A DNA stretch of 64,000 bases from JBPOHE01 sp052035915 (GTDB taxonomy: Bacteria > Pseudomonadota > Gammaproteobacteria > Chromatiales > Chromatiaceae): positions 1-64,000 of the forward strand of contig JBPOHE010000084.1 of the NCBI GenBank assembly GCA_052035915.1, written 5' to 3'. The notes under the pieces are model-generated. The model searched no databases. It was not told the origin of the DNA and saw only the letters and a program-made list of their open reading frames with translations. Position 1 is the stretch's first letter; each line of letters opens with the position of its first letter. Shown in pieces: positions 15,620 to 25,183 of this stretch. The translations under genes and the position numbers were made by a program.

Positions 15620-17440
15620 CTAGTTGCGTACATGAAACCAGGCGGTCAACTCCGGGATATCCACTTCCCGCACGGCGAGCAGCCGTTCCGCATTCAGTAC
15701 CTCGGGGGCGCGCAATCGTACCCTGGCCTCCATGGCCAGCGCCGGCAGCAGAAAGAGACCCTTGGTGTCGTCCACATCCACCAGGACGCCCTTGCCGCGC
15801 CAGCCCGGGTTCTGCGTCAGGTAGACCATCTTCCAGTGTTGGTTGGATAGCCGCTCGGTACGCCGCACCTGACCGCTGGCGGTCTCGGCGATGGCGCAGC
15901 GGTTGGCGATGGTCTCGGCATCGAGCCAGGGCTCGCCCCGCAGATGGGCACGCAGTTGTTGATGCACCAGGAGATCCGAATAGCGTCGGAGCGGGCTGGT
16001 GGCCCGGGTATAGAGTTCCAGCCCGAGTCCGGCGTGGGGCTCGCCCTGGGTGTTTAATTTGGTCGGCTTGAACTGTTTGCGGTAGGCGAACATCTCCGCC
16101 ATGGTTTGGGGTTGTTTGAGGCTGTCCGGCGGCGGCTGAGCGGCGAAGGGGATGGGGATCGCCCGTTCCCGGGCGAAGCGGGCGATCGCCTCGCCGGCCA
16201 TCAGCATGGTATCGGTGACCATATCCCGGCTGTCCAATCGCGGCAGGGGGCGCACGATCACCTGGCCCTGTTTGACTCGCACGCTGACTTCGGGCAATTC
16301 GATGACGGCGCTGCCCCTGGCCTGGCGTCGGGCACGATAGGCCTGGGTGCGCTGGAACAGGGAGCGGAAGGGTTCTTCGTGCAGTGACTCGTTGACCTGG
16401 GCATAGGTCAGCCGTTGCACCCGGATCCAGGACAACATGAGTTCGGCATCCAATAATTCCCCTTCGCTTCCCAGGCGTAATCCCAGGGAGAGGGCCGGGG
16501 AGATCTCCGTCAGACCCAGACCCAGGCGTTGGGTCGCCACCGGCGGGAGCATGGTCACCACCCCTTCGGGGAGATAGAGGTTGGCTCCCCGTGACCGCGC
16601 CTCCAGATCCGCGGGTGAATCCGGCGGCACCAGGGCGGCGACATCGGCGATGTGGACCCAGAGCCGTTCTCCATCCCAGCCGATGGCATCGTCCGGATCT
16701 TCGTTGCCTTCGTCGTCGATGGCCAGGGCCGTGAGTTGGGTGAGATCCTGCCTCGACTCCGGGGGCAGGTCCGGCAGGGGGAAGCTTGGTGTTTCGAGAG
16801 GGAGGCCGGTGCGACCCGGATAGGGATTGAAGTTCTCCTCCCAATAACCGATCCGCACCAGAAACCGATGGGCCTGCTCCGGGCTTTCCTGATGACCCAG
16901 GGTTTGCAGGACGCGGCTGGTCTCCCGGCGTCCCAGGGCCAGTTGCTCCACCTCGCTCAGGCGTCCGCGGTCGACCTCGGCCATGGTCCCGGCCTGCATG
17001 CGTTCCAGAAAGGCCTTCCATTCCCGTTCCGCCGCCGCCTTGGCCTCCCGCGCCGCCCGCTCTTCGGCCACCAGCTCCGGGGTACGGACCTCGATCCGCC
17101 AGGGGGGGCCGCGGAAGTACAGCCCCTCCGCCACCAGTTGCCAGGTTGCCCAGGCGATGGCCGGAGTGAAATCGCCGTAGATGAGCTCGCCGAGTTCGGC
17201 TAGGCTGGTGGTCGTTCCGGCCAGGAGTTCCCAAGCCGACTCCACGTCGCCGGGGCAGTCGCGCAACTCGGACAGGCTCGCCAGGGGACCGGGATGCAGA
17301 AGGGCCAGATCCTTGGGACGCACCCGTTTGGTCTCGCCGGTCTCCACTTCGATGTCGATCTTGTCACCGATCGCCAACACCCGCGCCGGGCGGGCCTTGT
17401 ACAACACCAAACTCTGCGTTTTCGGGCTGGTTTCCGTCAT
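15620..17440 (-). CDS. RNase II-family 3'-5' exoribonuclease (RNB domain)
   Basis: 606 residues. An N-terminal beta-rich region of about 60 residues is followed by a helical segment. The RNB catalytic domain (about 230-540) carries the acidic signature AIDDEGNEDPDDAIG, whose aspartates bind the two Mg ions, and IADVAALV. A C-terminal S1-like region follows (LVDVDDTKGLFLLPALAMEARVRL). Classic cold-shock domains are weak, so it is closer to the shorter RNase II/VacB forms of about 600-650 residues than to RNase R. It degrades single-stranded RNA processively from the 3' end. Monocistronic and divergent from ygfZ. Confidence 0.87.
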   Translation of the reverse strand: MTETSPKTQSLVLYKARPARVLAIGDKIDIEVETGETKRVRPKDLALLHPGPLASLSELRDCPGDVESAWELLAGTTTSLAELGELIYGDFTPAIAWATWQLVAEGLYFRGPPWRIEVRTPELVAEERAAREAKAAAEREWKAFLERMQAGTMAEVDRGRLSEVEQLALGRRETSRVLQTLGHQESPEQAHRFLVRIGYWEENFNPYPGRTGLPLETPSFPLPDLPPESRQDLTQLTALAIDDEGNEDPDDAIGWDGERLWVHIADVAALVPPDSPADLEARSRGANLYLPEGVVTMLPPVATQRLGLGLTEISPALSLGLRLGSEGELLDAELMLSWIRVQRLTYAQVNESLHEEPFRSLFQRTQAYRARRQARGSAVIELPEVSVRVKQGQVIVRPLPRLDSRDMVTDTMLMAGEAIARFARERAIPIPFAAQPPPDSLKQPQTMAEMFAYRKQFKPTKLNTQGEPHAGLGLELYTRATSPLRRYSDLLVHQQLRAHLRGEPWLDAETIANRCAIAETASGQVRRTERLSNQHWKMVYLTQNPGWRGKGVLVDVDDTKGLFLLPALAMEARVRLRAPEVLNAERLLAVREVDIPELTAWFHVRN

Positions 17441-17645
17441 TATCCCCGTCTCGATAAAGGACTGTGGATCTGCGCACGCTGGCGCTCATCCCCTATGATA
17501 GCCGGGTCACCGGCCTGGGCGTGAATCGGAACCGCCCGCTGGGGTCGCCCTCGGCGATTCAAGGTGCGTCCGGCCGATTCTGGGCCCGGACTATACTTTG
17601 TCCTACCCGAGACCAGCCCGAGCCCTTTGCCACAGAGACAACCCC

Positions 17646-18680
17646 ATGAATCCAGAATGGAAAACCTTTCTCACCACCCAAGGCGCCGGCGTCGAGGCCG
17701 AGGAGCCGGTAAAATTCGCGGACGCACCGCCCTTTCCCCCCTGTTCCCTGCACGAACTCTCCCATCTCGGCCTGATCAGTGTGGTGGGGGAGGACCGGGT
17801 GCCGTTCCTCCAGGGCCAGTTGACCAACGATATCCGCCAACTCAGCCCGACCCACAGCCAGTTGGCGGCCTATTGCACGCCGAAAGGACGGATGCTGACC
17901 ATCCTGCGGCTGATTGACACCGGCGAACAGCTGTTGCTGCAATTGCCGCGGGAGTTGTTGCCCTCGGTGCTCAGGCGACTGGGAATGTTCGTGATCCGCT
18001 CCAGGGTCGGATTGCGCGACGCAAGCGATGACTGGGTTCGCATGGGGCTGGCTGGCGACTGTGCCCGGGAGCGGTTGGCGGCCAGCTTTGCCGAGCTACC
18101 GACGGAGCCGAACGGGGTCTCCCGGCAAGGCGACGTCCTCTTGCTTCGGCATCCAGGCCCCACTCCAAGATACGAGATCCTGGGCCCGGTCGGGGAACTT
18201 CTCCCTTTGTGGCGTCGCTGCGTCGCCCAGGCCAGGCCTTCGAGCGCGGCCCATTGGGCCTGGTTCGATATCCGCGCCGGCATTCCCAACCTCCTGACAC
18301 AGAATGTGGAAGCCTTCGTCCCCCAGATGACCAATCTGCAACTGGTGGACGGGGTGAGTTTCACCAAGGGCTGTTATGCCGGCCAGGAAGTGGTGGCGCG
18401 CATGCAGTATCTGGGCAAGCTGAAGCGACGCATGTACCTCGCCCATGTGGAGGGAGAAAAGACTCCGCAGGCCGGGGATGAACTCTTCTCCCCCCTCAGC
18501 GACTCCGGCCAGGGTGCGGGGCGGGTGGTGGAGGCCCAGGCCGCCCCCGGAGGTGGTTATGACCTCCTGGTCGTGGCCGAGATCGCCGGGGTCGAGGCCG
18601 ATCAATTGTTCCTCAGCGAAGGGGGGGCGAAGCTCTCATGGTTGTCCCTGCCCTATGAGCTATCGGCCTCCTCGAACTGA
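17646..18680 (+). CDS. ygfZ: Folate-binding Fe-S cluster repair/assembly protein YgfZ
   Basis: 344 residues, GcvT-like fold. The defining YgfZ motif is intact in FTKGCYAGQEVVARMQYLGK, with the Cys of KGCYxGQE. These proteins use tetrahydrofolate and help maintain certain Fe-S enzymes such as MiaB. A GcvT-type N-terminal segment (VVGEDRVPFLQGQLTNDI) is also clear. ATG 17646 is chosen over an upstream TTG because the residues before it are poorly conserved in type. A possible -10 (TATACT) lies about 55 bp upstream. Divergent from the RNase gene. Confidence 0.92.
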   Translation: MNPEWKTFLTTQGAGVEAEEPVKFADAPPFPPCSLHELSHLGLISVVGEDRVPFLQGQLTNDIRQLSPTHSQLAAYCTPKGRMLTILRLIDTGEQLLLQLPRELLPSVLRRLGMFVIRSRVGLRDASDDWVRMGLAGDCARERLAASFAELPTEPNGVSRQGDVLLLRHPGPTPRYEILGPVGELLPLWRRCVAQARPSSAAHWAWFDIRAGIPNLLTQNVEAFVPQMTNLQLVDGVSFTKGCYAGQEVVARMQYLGKLKRRMYLAHVEGEKTPQAGDELFSPLSDSGQGAGRVVEAQAAPGGGYDLLVVAEIAGVEADQLFLSEGGAKLSWLSLPYELSASSN

Positions 18681-18753
18681 GGCCACCAGGAGGGGTGGGG
18701 CCAGGCGCCCTGGGGGTGGGGCGAGTCGCAGAGGCGGACGGGGCCCCGCCGCC

Positions 18754-19446
18754 ATGCCCCATGGTCGCCGCTACCCACCGCGATCTCCCCCGTCCTCTAC
18801 CCCAAACGCCTCGGTCATCCCCAAGAGCTGGCCGTGGAGGCGGTTCCGTCTGCGGATCCTTCTTGCCCTGGGCGGCGTCCTCATCAGTGCCGCCCTCCTT
18901 TCCTGGTATGTCTTGCGCCAACCTCAGGATATCGATGATCTATGCCTTGTCTTCGCCGAAAAAACCGACTGGGTCGAGAAAACCGGTCAGGCTGCCAAAC
19001 GCTGGGGTATACCCGTGGCCGTGTTGATGGCGGTGATCCGCCAGGAGTCATCCTTTCGCTATAACGCCGTCCCCGAGGTGAGACTTTTCGGCCTCATCCC
19101 CTGGGGTCACCCGACCAGCGCCTATGGGTATGCCCAGGCGTTGGACGCCACCTGGGACGACTATGTGCGTATCACCGGAAATAAATACGCCACCCGGGAC
19201 GACTTCGCCCATGCGGTGGACTTCGTCGGCTGGTATCTCAGTGGTAATGTGCGTCGCTTGAATATCCCCCCAAGCGATGTATTTCGACAGTATCTCGCCT
19301 ATCACGAGGGACCGCGGGGGTTTCAGGAGGGTAGTTTCCGTTCTAAGGACTGGCTCCTCGGCGTCGCCCGGAAGGTCGAGCGCTATGCCTTCGCCTATGA
19401 CCGCCAGCTCGCCCGGTGTCATCCCGAGCTGGCCGGCGGTCTCTGA
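18754..19446 (+). CDS. Single-pass membrane lytic transglycosylase (SLT domain)
   Basis: About 230 residues. A basic, Pro-rich cytoplasmic start is followed by one membrane helix (about residues 32-52) and a lysozyme-like SLT domain. The catalytic Glu is in VLMAVIRQESSFRYNA, followed by YGYAQALDATWDDY. It resembles the transglycosylase type described in Gram-negatives as a short EmtA/Slt-like enzyme that cleaves murein glycan strands. The start is uncertain; ATG 18754 lies 73 bp after ygfZ. The region just before is GC-rich and could code in frame, so the N-terminus may be longer. Confidence 0.8.
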   Translation: MPHGRRYPPRSPPSSTPNASVIPKSWPWRRFRLRILLALGGVLISAALLSWYVLRQPQDIDDLCLVFAEKTDWVEKTGQAAKRWGIPVAVLMAVIRQESSFRYNAVPEVRLFGLIPWGHPTSAYGYAQALDATWDDYVRITGNKYATRDDFAHAVDFVGWYLSGNVRRLNIPPSDVFRQYLAYHEGPRGFQEGSFRSKDWLLGVARKVERYAFAYDRQLARCHPELAGGL

Positions 19447-19471
19447 GACATCAGGCCCGGCTAACAGAGAC

Positions 19472-20935
19472 TCAGGACTCTCCGTTGGTCTCGTTCAGCA
19501 GGGTGAGCGCGACGTAGTATTTGTAGACATCCGAGACGTACTTTACGACTTGACGGCCAAGGGCCTTGCCGGCCGCCAACTCCACATTGCCGAACCAGCG
19601 GTCGGGGTCGAGCCCCATCTCCTCGGCTTTCTCGCGCATGCGCAGGAGTTTGTTCGGCCCCATGTTGTAGGCCGCCCAGGTGAAGGCGAAGCGGTCCTCC
19701 TGGCGCAACTTGGGATCGGAGAAGAAGGTATCTCGCAGATAGGCTAGGTATTTGGCCCCGGCATGGATATTGGTCTCCAGGTTGGCGATGTTTGGCATGC
19801 CGACCATGGAGGCGCGCGCCGTGCTCGGCAGGATCTGCATGATGCCCACCGCGCCGCCCATGCCGCGCCTGACGTTCACCAGACCGGATTCCTTGTAGGC
19901 CTGGGCTAGTAAGGCCAGGTGGTCGATGCCGTATTTGTTGCCGTAACGCTTGAACAGACCAGCATGGTTTCTGAGCTTGCGCTGTTCTTTGTCGGTCGCT
20001 AGATTGGCGATCCAGTCGGTGTTCTCGAAGTAATGATCGTATGAGGTGGTGCCGAGGAGGACGTTCTGCTCGGTGGTATGGAGAAAGGACTCCAGGCTGC
20101 GGCGTAACTCAGGCTGTTGCTTCTGCACCGCGATACCCACTACCTTGGCGGAGGTGAGCTTCAACTCTTCCTGCACCTTGATGGCGGGCAGCACCTTGGC
20201 CCAGAGACGGGCCTTGTAGTCTTCGGCAATGGTCATGGGGGCCGCGCCCGAGTTGACCATCTCCAGGAGATCCTCGGTGCTGAGTTCGGGCGCCGCCTCT
20301 TTGATCTTGATCGGCTTATGACCATCGGTGATCAAGGCTTGGTTGATCTTGCCGAGCGTGTCCCGGAACGGATGGCCGTGGGTCAATAAAATGGTGCGCC
20401 CGGAAAGATCCTGCAGTGAATCGAAACCGCCTTCGGAGCCGTGGGTGACCACCAGTTCATCCACCAGGTGTTCGGCACTGGTGGCGAAGGCTACCTGCTC
20501 CTGTCGCTCCGGGGTGATGGAGAGCATGGTGGCGGCCAGATCCCCTTGGCCGGACAACAGGGAGGGGATGAGTTGATCGGGGGCGACAGGGATAATCTGG
20601 ATCCGGGTCTTTCTGGCGGCCTTTTTGACGCCCTCATTGAGAAACTTCTCGTACTCGCGGACAAAATCGTAGGCCAGGCCACGGGGTTGATTGTCGGAGA
20701 AGAAGAAGTCGGTCTTGCTGTAGGCCACCAGTGCCCGGAGTTTTTTGGGTAGGACGGCCTCAACCTGGTTATTATCCTGGCTTGCTTGCGGTTGATGCAC
20801 CACCTGCGGAAGTCTGGGGGCAGACTTGTGGGATTTCCCCCGGGCATAAGCGGTACTTGGGTCTGCCGCCAACAAGACCGCCGTAGCAAAGAGGGTGAAA
20901 ACCCCGAATTTGTGTAGATAACATTGTTTGAGCAT
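19472..20935 (-). CDS. mltF: MltF-like membrane-bound lytic transglycosylase
   Basis: 487 residues. A signal peptide (about 1-30) precedes a periplasmic solute-binding-protein-like (SBP_bac_3) regulatory domain at about 65-300. A C-terminal SLT catalytic domain follows from about 325, with catalytic Glu in LLAQAYKESGL, then GAVGIMQILPSTA and the AAYNMG motif. This two-domain order is that of MltF/YfhD. It cleaves peptidoglycan to 1,6-anhydro-muropeptides. It ends 25 bp from the convergent SLT gene, so two lytic transglycosylases sit tail to tail. The long divergent gap to the tetR gene should hold its promoter. Confidence 0.87.
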   Translation of the reverse strand: MLKQCYLHKFGVFTLFATAVLLAADPSTAYARGKSHKSAPRLPQVVHQPQASQDNNQVEAVLPKKLRALVAYSKTDFFFSDNQPRGLAYDFVREYEKFLNEGVKKAARKTRIQIIPVAPDQLIPSLLSGQGDLAATMLSITPERQEQVAFATSAEHLVDELVVTHGSEGGFDSLQDLSGRTILLTHGHPFRDTLGKINQALITDGHKPIKIKEAAPELSTEDLLEMVNSGAAPMTIAEDYKARLWAKVLPAIKVQEELKLTSAKVVGIAVQKQQPELRRSLESFLHTTEQNVLLGTTSYDHYFENTDWIANLATDKEQRKLRNHAGLFKRYGNKYGIDHLALLAQAYKESGLVNVRRGMGGAVGIMQILPSTARASMVGMPNIANLETNIHAGAKYLAYLRDTFFSDPKLRQEDRFAFTWAAYNMGPNKLLRMREKAEEMGLDPDRWFGNVELAAGKALGRQVVKYVSDVYKYYVALTLLNETNGES

Positions 20936-21103
20936 AGAAAGTCGTTACCTCCTTCGCGGCTCTGTTGTGTCACCTTCCAGGTTCCCGACATCCAAATAGG
21001 CCGTAGAAAGTGGTGAATTCATACTCGTGCCTACTTGACAGAAACCTGGATTCATGATTAGCACCAGGGGTGCGCTAAAGTAACGGCCCTAACCTACCTT
21101 GAC

Positions 21104-21121
21104 GTTGACTGACCAGTCAAC
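21104..21121. promoter_or_regulatory. 18-bp perfect palindromic operator upstream of the TetR-family gene
   Basis: GTTGACTG-AC-CAGTCAAC is a perfect 8+8 inverted repeat around a 2-bp centre, 16 bp before the tetR ATG. This is the size and position expected for a TetR-family autoregulatory operator. A second small palindrome, GCACC-AGG-GGTGC, lies at 21061-21073. Confidence 0.7.
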
Positions 21122-21136
21122 TAATTTTCTCTCCCC

Positions 21137-21811
21137 ATGAACAGACCAAGCCCCGCCAAACGACGAATTCTTGATACCGCCAAGGAACTGATTTACTCCC
21201 GCAGCTTTGCTGACGTGGGGATTCAGGAGATCTGCGAACGGGCTGCCGTCAACAAAGGCAGCTTTTACTATTTCTTTCCTTCCAAGCAGGCCCTGACCCT
21301 GGCGGTGATCGACGCCTTTGCCGAACAGTTGCAACGGGAGGTGATCATCGAGGCCTTTGCCGCCGAGGTGGCCCCCCTCGAACGGCTCCATCGGCTCTGC
21401 GAAGGACTGTTTCGCTTTCATGCCGGCACCAAGGCCCAGACCGGCCACATGCAAGGTAGTCTCTACGGCAATCTGGCCATCGAACTCAGCACCCAGGACG
21501 AGCCGATCAGGCGCAAGGTGGATGACATCTTCACCACCCTGATCCAGACCTTCGAGGCGACCCTGGCCGAGGCCATGGCCCGGGGGGAGATCCCGCCAGT
21601 GGACTTGCGGGCCAGCGCCGAGGCCATGCTCGCCTATGTGGAGGGCATTACCCTGCTGGCCAAATCCAGAAACAGTCCTGATCTCATCCATCGCCTGGGC
21701 GGGTCCATCACCCTGCTGCTGATCTCTTCCACCAGCGGCTGTTGCCCAACGGACGGCGAAGCTCCACCGGCTGAGGAGCCGCCGAGACCGCCGGAAAACA
21801 ACCAGACCTGA
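21137..21811 (+). CDS. TetR/AcrR-family transcriptional regulator
   Basis: 224 residues. The N-terminal helix-turn-helix domain (about 8-55) has the typical VGIQEICERAAVNKGSFYYFFPSKQAL. The C-terminal ligand domain contains GSLYGNLAIELSTQDEPIRRKV, the form seen in AcuR/NemR-like subgroups. The last 30 residues are Pro/Glu-rich with a CC pair. It most likely represses its own gene through the palindrome at 21104-21121. It may also control the downstream liv operon, which begins 138 bp after its stop but has its own promoter with a different inverted repeat. The ligand is unknown. Confidence 0.88.
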   Translation: MNRPSPAKRRILDTAKELIYSRSFADVGIQEICERAAVNKGSFYYFFPSKQALTLAVIDAFAEQLQREVIIEAFAAEVAPLERLHRLCEGLFRFHAGTKAQTGHMQGSLYGNLAIELSTQDEPIRRKVDDIFTTLIQTFEATLAEAMARGEIPPVDLRASAEAMLAYVEGITLLAKSRNSPDLIHRLGGSITLLLISSTSGCCPTDGEAPPAEEPPRPPENNQT

Positions 21812-21870
21812 TCCGGTCCATCCCCCGGGAAGCCTGCATCAGCGCGCCGGAGCGGGGTGTCCGTCCGGCT

Positions 21871-21916
21871 TCGACACGGCATTAAATTGACAGTGTCGAC
21901 AAGCCATTAGGATAAT
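21871..21916 (+). promoter_or_regulatory. Sigma-70 promoter with inverted repeat, liv operon
   Basis: TTGACA (21887-21892) and GATAAT (21911-21916) are separated by 18 bp, a near-consensus promoter ending 33 bp before the livK ATG. An inverted repeat TCGACAC (21871-21877) / GTGTCGA (21893-21899) brackets the -35, so a regulator binding there could block or position RNA polymerase. The half-site differs from the GTTGACTG operator of the TetR gene. Confidence 0.65.
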
Positions 21917-21949
21917 CCACCGATCACCACAACCACTTCGGAGGAAGAC

Positions 21950-23077
21950 ATGCTCAAACTCAATCTCTGGGGCCTTGGCGGGCTGCTGCTGCTCTCGTCC
22001 ATAACGGTCGGCGCGAACGAAACCATCAAAATCGGTTGCGTGGCCCCCCTGACCGGCCCCCAGGCCCACCTCGGCAAGGATATCGAGAACGGCTGCCGAC
22101 TGGCGGTGGAGGAGATCAATGCCGCCAGCCCGGCCTTCGGACGCAACCAAGTGGTCTTCGAGTTGCTGGTCGAGGATGATCAGGCCGATCCCAAGACCGC
22201 CACCCTGGTCGCCCAGAAGCTGGTGGACAGCGGGGTCAAGGGGGTGGTGGGCCACCTCAATTCCGGCGCCAGCATCCCCGCTTCGCGAATCTATTCCGAC
22301 GCCGGCATCCCCCAGATCTCGCCGGCCTCGACCGCCGTCGCCTATACCCATCAGGGTTTCAAGACCACCTTCCGCTTGATGGCCAATGACTCCCAGCAGG
22401 GCAAGGTGCTCGGCACCTATGCCGTCAAGATGGGCAAGCGGGTGGCCGTGATCGACGATCGCACCGCCTACGGGCAGGGTCTGATCGACGAGGTGGTCAA
22501 GGCGGTCCAGGCCAGCGGCGGCGAACTGGTGGGCCGGGAGTTCACCACCGACAAGTCCACCGACTTCACCGCCATCCTCACCTCCCTCAAGGCCAAAAAA
22601 CCCGATGTCATCGTCTTTGGCGGCATGGACCCCCAGGCCGCCCCCCTGTCCCGGCAGATGAAGAGCCTGGGGATCAAGGCCGAACTCATGGGGGGTGACG
22701 GTATGCAGTCGGCGGAATTCCTCAAGCTGGCCGGTCCGGCGGCGGAAGGGGTATATGGTTCCTCTCCCGGTCTACCCCTCGACAAGATGCCCGGTGGCCA
22801 GGATTTCACCACCAAGTTCAACAACCGCTTCGGCAAGGTCCAGATCTATGCCCCCTTTGCCTATGACGCCACCCGGGTACTCATCGCCGCCATCGGCGTC
22901 GCCAAGTCGAGTCAGCCGGAGAAATACCTGCCCAAGCTGGCCGGGATGCAATACGACGGCGTCATCGGCCAGGTCGCTTTCGACGAGTTCGGCGATCTGA
23001 AAAACGGTCCGGTTACCCTCTATCAGGTCAAGGATGGCCAGTGGGTGACCGTGGCGACCCTGGGCGGCGCCAACTAA
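21950..23077 (+). CDS. Branched-chain amino-acid ABC transporter, substrate-binding protein
   Basis: 375 residues. A signal peptide (about 1-23, ending VGAN) is followed by the type I periplasmic-binding fold beginning IKIGCVAPLTGPQAHLGKDIENG, typical of LivJ/LivK. Hinge and ligand segments GHLNSGASIPASRIYSDAGIPQISPAST and DRTAYGQGLIDEV are conserved. It delivers ligand to the LivHM permease encoded downstream. The ligand may be a branched-chain amino acid, but family members also bind other amino acids, amides or aromatic acids. It starts after GGAGG and is the first gene of the liv operon. Confidence 0.92.
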   Translation: MLKLNLWGLGGLLLLSSITVGANETIKIGCVAPLTGPQAHLGKDIENGCRLAVEEINAASPAFGRNQVVFELLVEDDQADPKTATLVAQKLVDSGVKGVVGHLNSGASIPASRIYSDAGIPQISPASTAVAYTHQGFKTTFRLMANDSQQGKVLGTYAVKMGKRVAVIDDRTAYGQGLIDEVVKAVQASGGELVGREFTTDKSTDFTAILTSLKAKKPDVIVFGGMDPQAAPLSRQMKSLGIKAELMGGDGMQSAEFLKLAGPAAEGVYGSSPGLPLDKMPGGQDFTTKFNNRFGKVQIYAPFAYDATRVLIAAIGVAKSSQPEKYLPKLAGMQYDGVIGQVAFDEFGDLKNGPVTLYQVKDGQWVTVATLGGAN

Positions 23078-23147
23078 GCCTCCCTCGTCAGCCTCTCCCG
23101 CCGGACGGCACTTCGCCCGCGCCGGCGCGGAGGCGACACCCCATCCC

Positions 23148-24071
23148 ATGGACATCCTGCTGCAACAGCTCATCAACGGCCTGGTGCTGGGAAGTCTCTA
23201 TGCCCTGGTGGCCCTCGGCTACACCATGGTGTACGGCATCCTGGAACTCATCAATTTCGCCCACGGCGAGGTGGTGATGCTCGGCGCCCTGGTCGCCCTG
23301 GCCGTGCTCCACGCCTTGGAAGGCAGTGGCCTGCCCCTGCCCCTCATGCTCGGTTTGGCGTTGGGGACAGCGATACCCATCTGCATGGCCGCCGCCTTTC
23401 TCATCGAACGCATCGCCTATCGGCCCCTGCGCCGCGCGCCTCGCTTGGCGCCCTTGATCACCGCCATCGGTGTCTCCATCGTGCTGCAGAACCTGGCCAT
23501 GGTGATCTGGGGTCGACAATACATCGCCTTTCCCCACATCTACGAGGTGACTTCCATCGATCTCCTCGGGGCGAGCATCACCGATCTACAGGTCCTCATC
23601 ATCCTGGTGGCGGCCATGGTGATGGCCGGCTTGTTGATTCTGGTGCGTCGCACCCGGCTGGGCCGGGCCATGCGCGCCACCGCCCAGAACATGGAGGTGG
23701 CCGGTCTTATGGGGGTGGACGTCAACCGGGTGATCGCCGCCACCTTCGTTATCGGCGCGGCACTGGCGGCGGTGGCCGGCCTCCTGGTAGCGGCCTATTA
23801 CGGACTCGGTCATTACGGCATGGGCTTTCTGCTGGGGCTCAAGGCCTTTACCGCCGCCGTGCTCGGCGGCATCGGCAATATCCCCGGCGCCATGCTCGGC
23901 GGGTTGCTGCTGGGGGTGATCGAGAGCCTGGGCGCCGGCTATATCGGCGATCTCACCGGCGGTTTTCTCGGCAGCCACTACCAGGATATCTTTGCCTTTT
24001 TCGTCCTCATCCTCGTCCTTGTATTTCGTCCCTCCGGGCTACTCGGCGAACGGGTGGGGGAACGGGCGTGA
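23148..24071 (+). CDS. livH: Branched-chain amino-acid ABC transporter permease LivH
   Basis: 307 residues and about 8 membrane helices. The N-terminus LINGLVLGSLYALVALGYTMVYGILELINFAHGEVVMLGA is the LivH family hallmark. The cytoplasmic coupling region is around ATAQNMEVAGLMGVDVNRVI. It forms the membrane channel with LivM. It starts 70 bp after the binding-protein gene and overlaps livM by 4 bp. Confidence 0.93.
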   Translation: MDILLQQLINGLVLGSLYALVALGYTMVYGILELINFAHGEVVMLGALVALAVLHALEGSGLPLPLMLGLALGTAIPICMAAAFLIERIAYRPLRRAPRLAPLITAIGVSIVLQNLAMVIWGRQYIAFPHIYEVTSIDLLGASITDLQVLIILVAAMVMAGLLILVRRTRLGRAMRATAQNMEVAGLMGVDVNRVIAATFVIGAALAAVAGLLVAAYYGLGHYGMGFLLGLKAFTAAVLGGIGNIPGAMLGGLLLGVIESLGAGYIGDLTGGFLGSHYQDIFAFFVLILVLVFRPSGLLGERVGERA

Positions 24072-25183
24072 GACTACGGCTTGCGCTCACTGATCGACGC
24101 CTGGTCTGGGCCGTCTATCTGGCGCTGGGGATCGGGCTGGCTTGTCTTCCCTTCCTGGTGGACGGCCTGATGGGGCGCACCTGGGTGCGTATCCTGGCTT
24201 TCGCCCTGCTCTATGTGATGCTGGCCCTGGGACTCAATATCGTGGTCGGTTTCGCCGGTTTGCTGGATCTCGGCTATGTGGCCTTTTATGCCGTGGGGGC
24301 CTATCTCTATGCCTTGCTGGCCTCGCCCCACTTCGGCCTGCATCTGCCTTTCTGGGCGTTGTTGCCCCTGGGGGCGATGGTCGCCTGTCTCTTCGGCGTA
24401 TTGCTGGGGGCGCCAACCTTGCGACTGCGCGGGGACTATCTGGCCATCGTCACCCTCGGTTTCGGTGAGATCATTCGTATCTTCCTCAACAATCTCAACG
24501 CCCCTTACAACATCACCAATGGTCCCCAGGGGGTAAACATGATCGACCCCATCCGCCTCGGGGATCTGGTGCTGAGTCGGCCTATCGAGGTCCTGGGGCT
24601 GCGCCTGCCGGCGGTCTACAGCTATTACTATCTCTTTCTCATCCTCACCCTCGTTAGCATCTTCATCGCCCTACGCTTGCAGGATTCGCGCATCGGCCGC
24701 GCCTGGGCCGCCATCCGCGAGGACGAGGTGGCCGCCGTCGCCATGGGCATCAATACCCGCAATATCAAATTGCTCGCCTTCGCCATGGGAGCCAGCTTCG
24801 GCGGCGTGGGTGGGGGGCTGTTCGCCGCCTTCCAGGGTTTCGTCAGCCCGGAATCCTTCACCCTGATGGAATCCATCATGATTCTCTGCATGGTGGTGCT
24901 GGGTGGGATGGGGCATATCCCCGGGGTGGTGTTGGGGGCCATGCTGGTCACCGTGTTGCCCGAATTGCTGCGGTATATCGGTCCCTTACAGACTCAGTTC
25001 CTGGGGCGGGTGGTGGTGGATCCGGCGGATCTGCGCCTGCTTTTGTTCGGACTGGGTCTGGTGCTGATGATGCTGTTCCGTCCCGCCGGGCTCTGGCCTT
25101 CCCCCACCCGGGCACGAGAGCTGGCGCCGGAAGCCGATGTCTCGCGTCAGGAGCGGGAAAGCCTCTACGATGTCAGCCGCTGA
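24068..25183 (+). CDS. livM: Branched-chain amino-acid ABC transporter permease LivM
   Basis: 371 residues. A hydrophobic core of about 9-10 helices contains LGLNIVVGFAGLLDLGYVAFYAVGAY and LRLRGDYLAIVTLGFGEIIRIFLNNL, both LivM signatures, and the ATPase-contact loop AIREDEVAAVAMGIN. A polar tail of about 25 residues ends the protein. It overlaps livH by 4 bp and livG by 14 bp. Confidence 0.93.
   Translation: MRLRLALTDRRLVWAVYLALGIGLACLPFLVDGLMGRTWVRILAFALLYVMLALGLNIVVGFAGLLDLGYVAFYAVGAYLYALLASPHFGLHLPFWALLPLGAMVACLFGVLLGAPTLRLRGDYLAIVTLGFGEIIRIFLNNLNAPYNITNGPQGVNMIDPIRLGDLVLSRPIEVLGLRLPAVYSYYYLFLILTLVSIFIALRLQDSRIGRAWAAIREDEVAAVAMGINTRNIKLLAFAMGASFGGVGGGLFAAFQGFVSPESFTLMESIMILCMVVLGGMGHIPGVVLGAMLVTVLPELLRYIGPLQTQFLGRVVVDPADLRLLLFGLGLVLMMLFRPAGLWPSPTRARELAPEADVSRQERESLYDVSR

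Noticed and set aside
15495..17234. Alternative minus-strand frame of 579 codons over the RNase gene
   Set aside because: Out-of-frame shadow rich in Gly/Pro/Arg; the RNB catalytic motifs are in the chosen frame.
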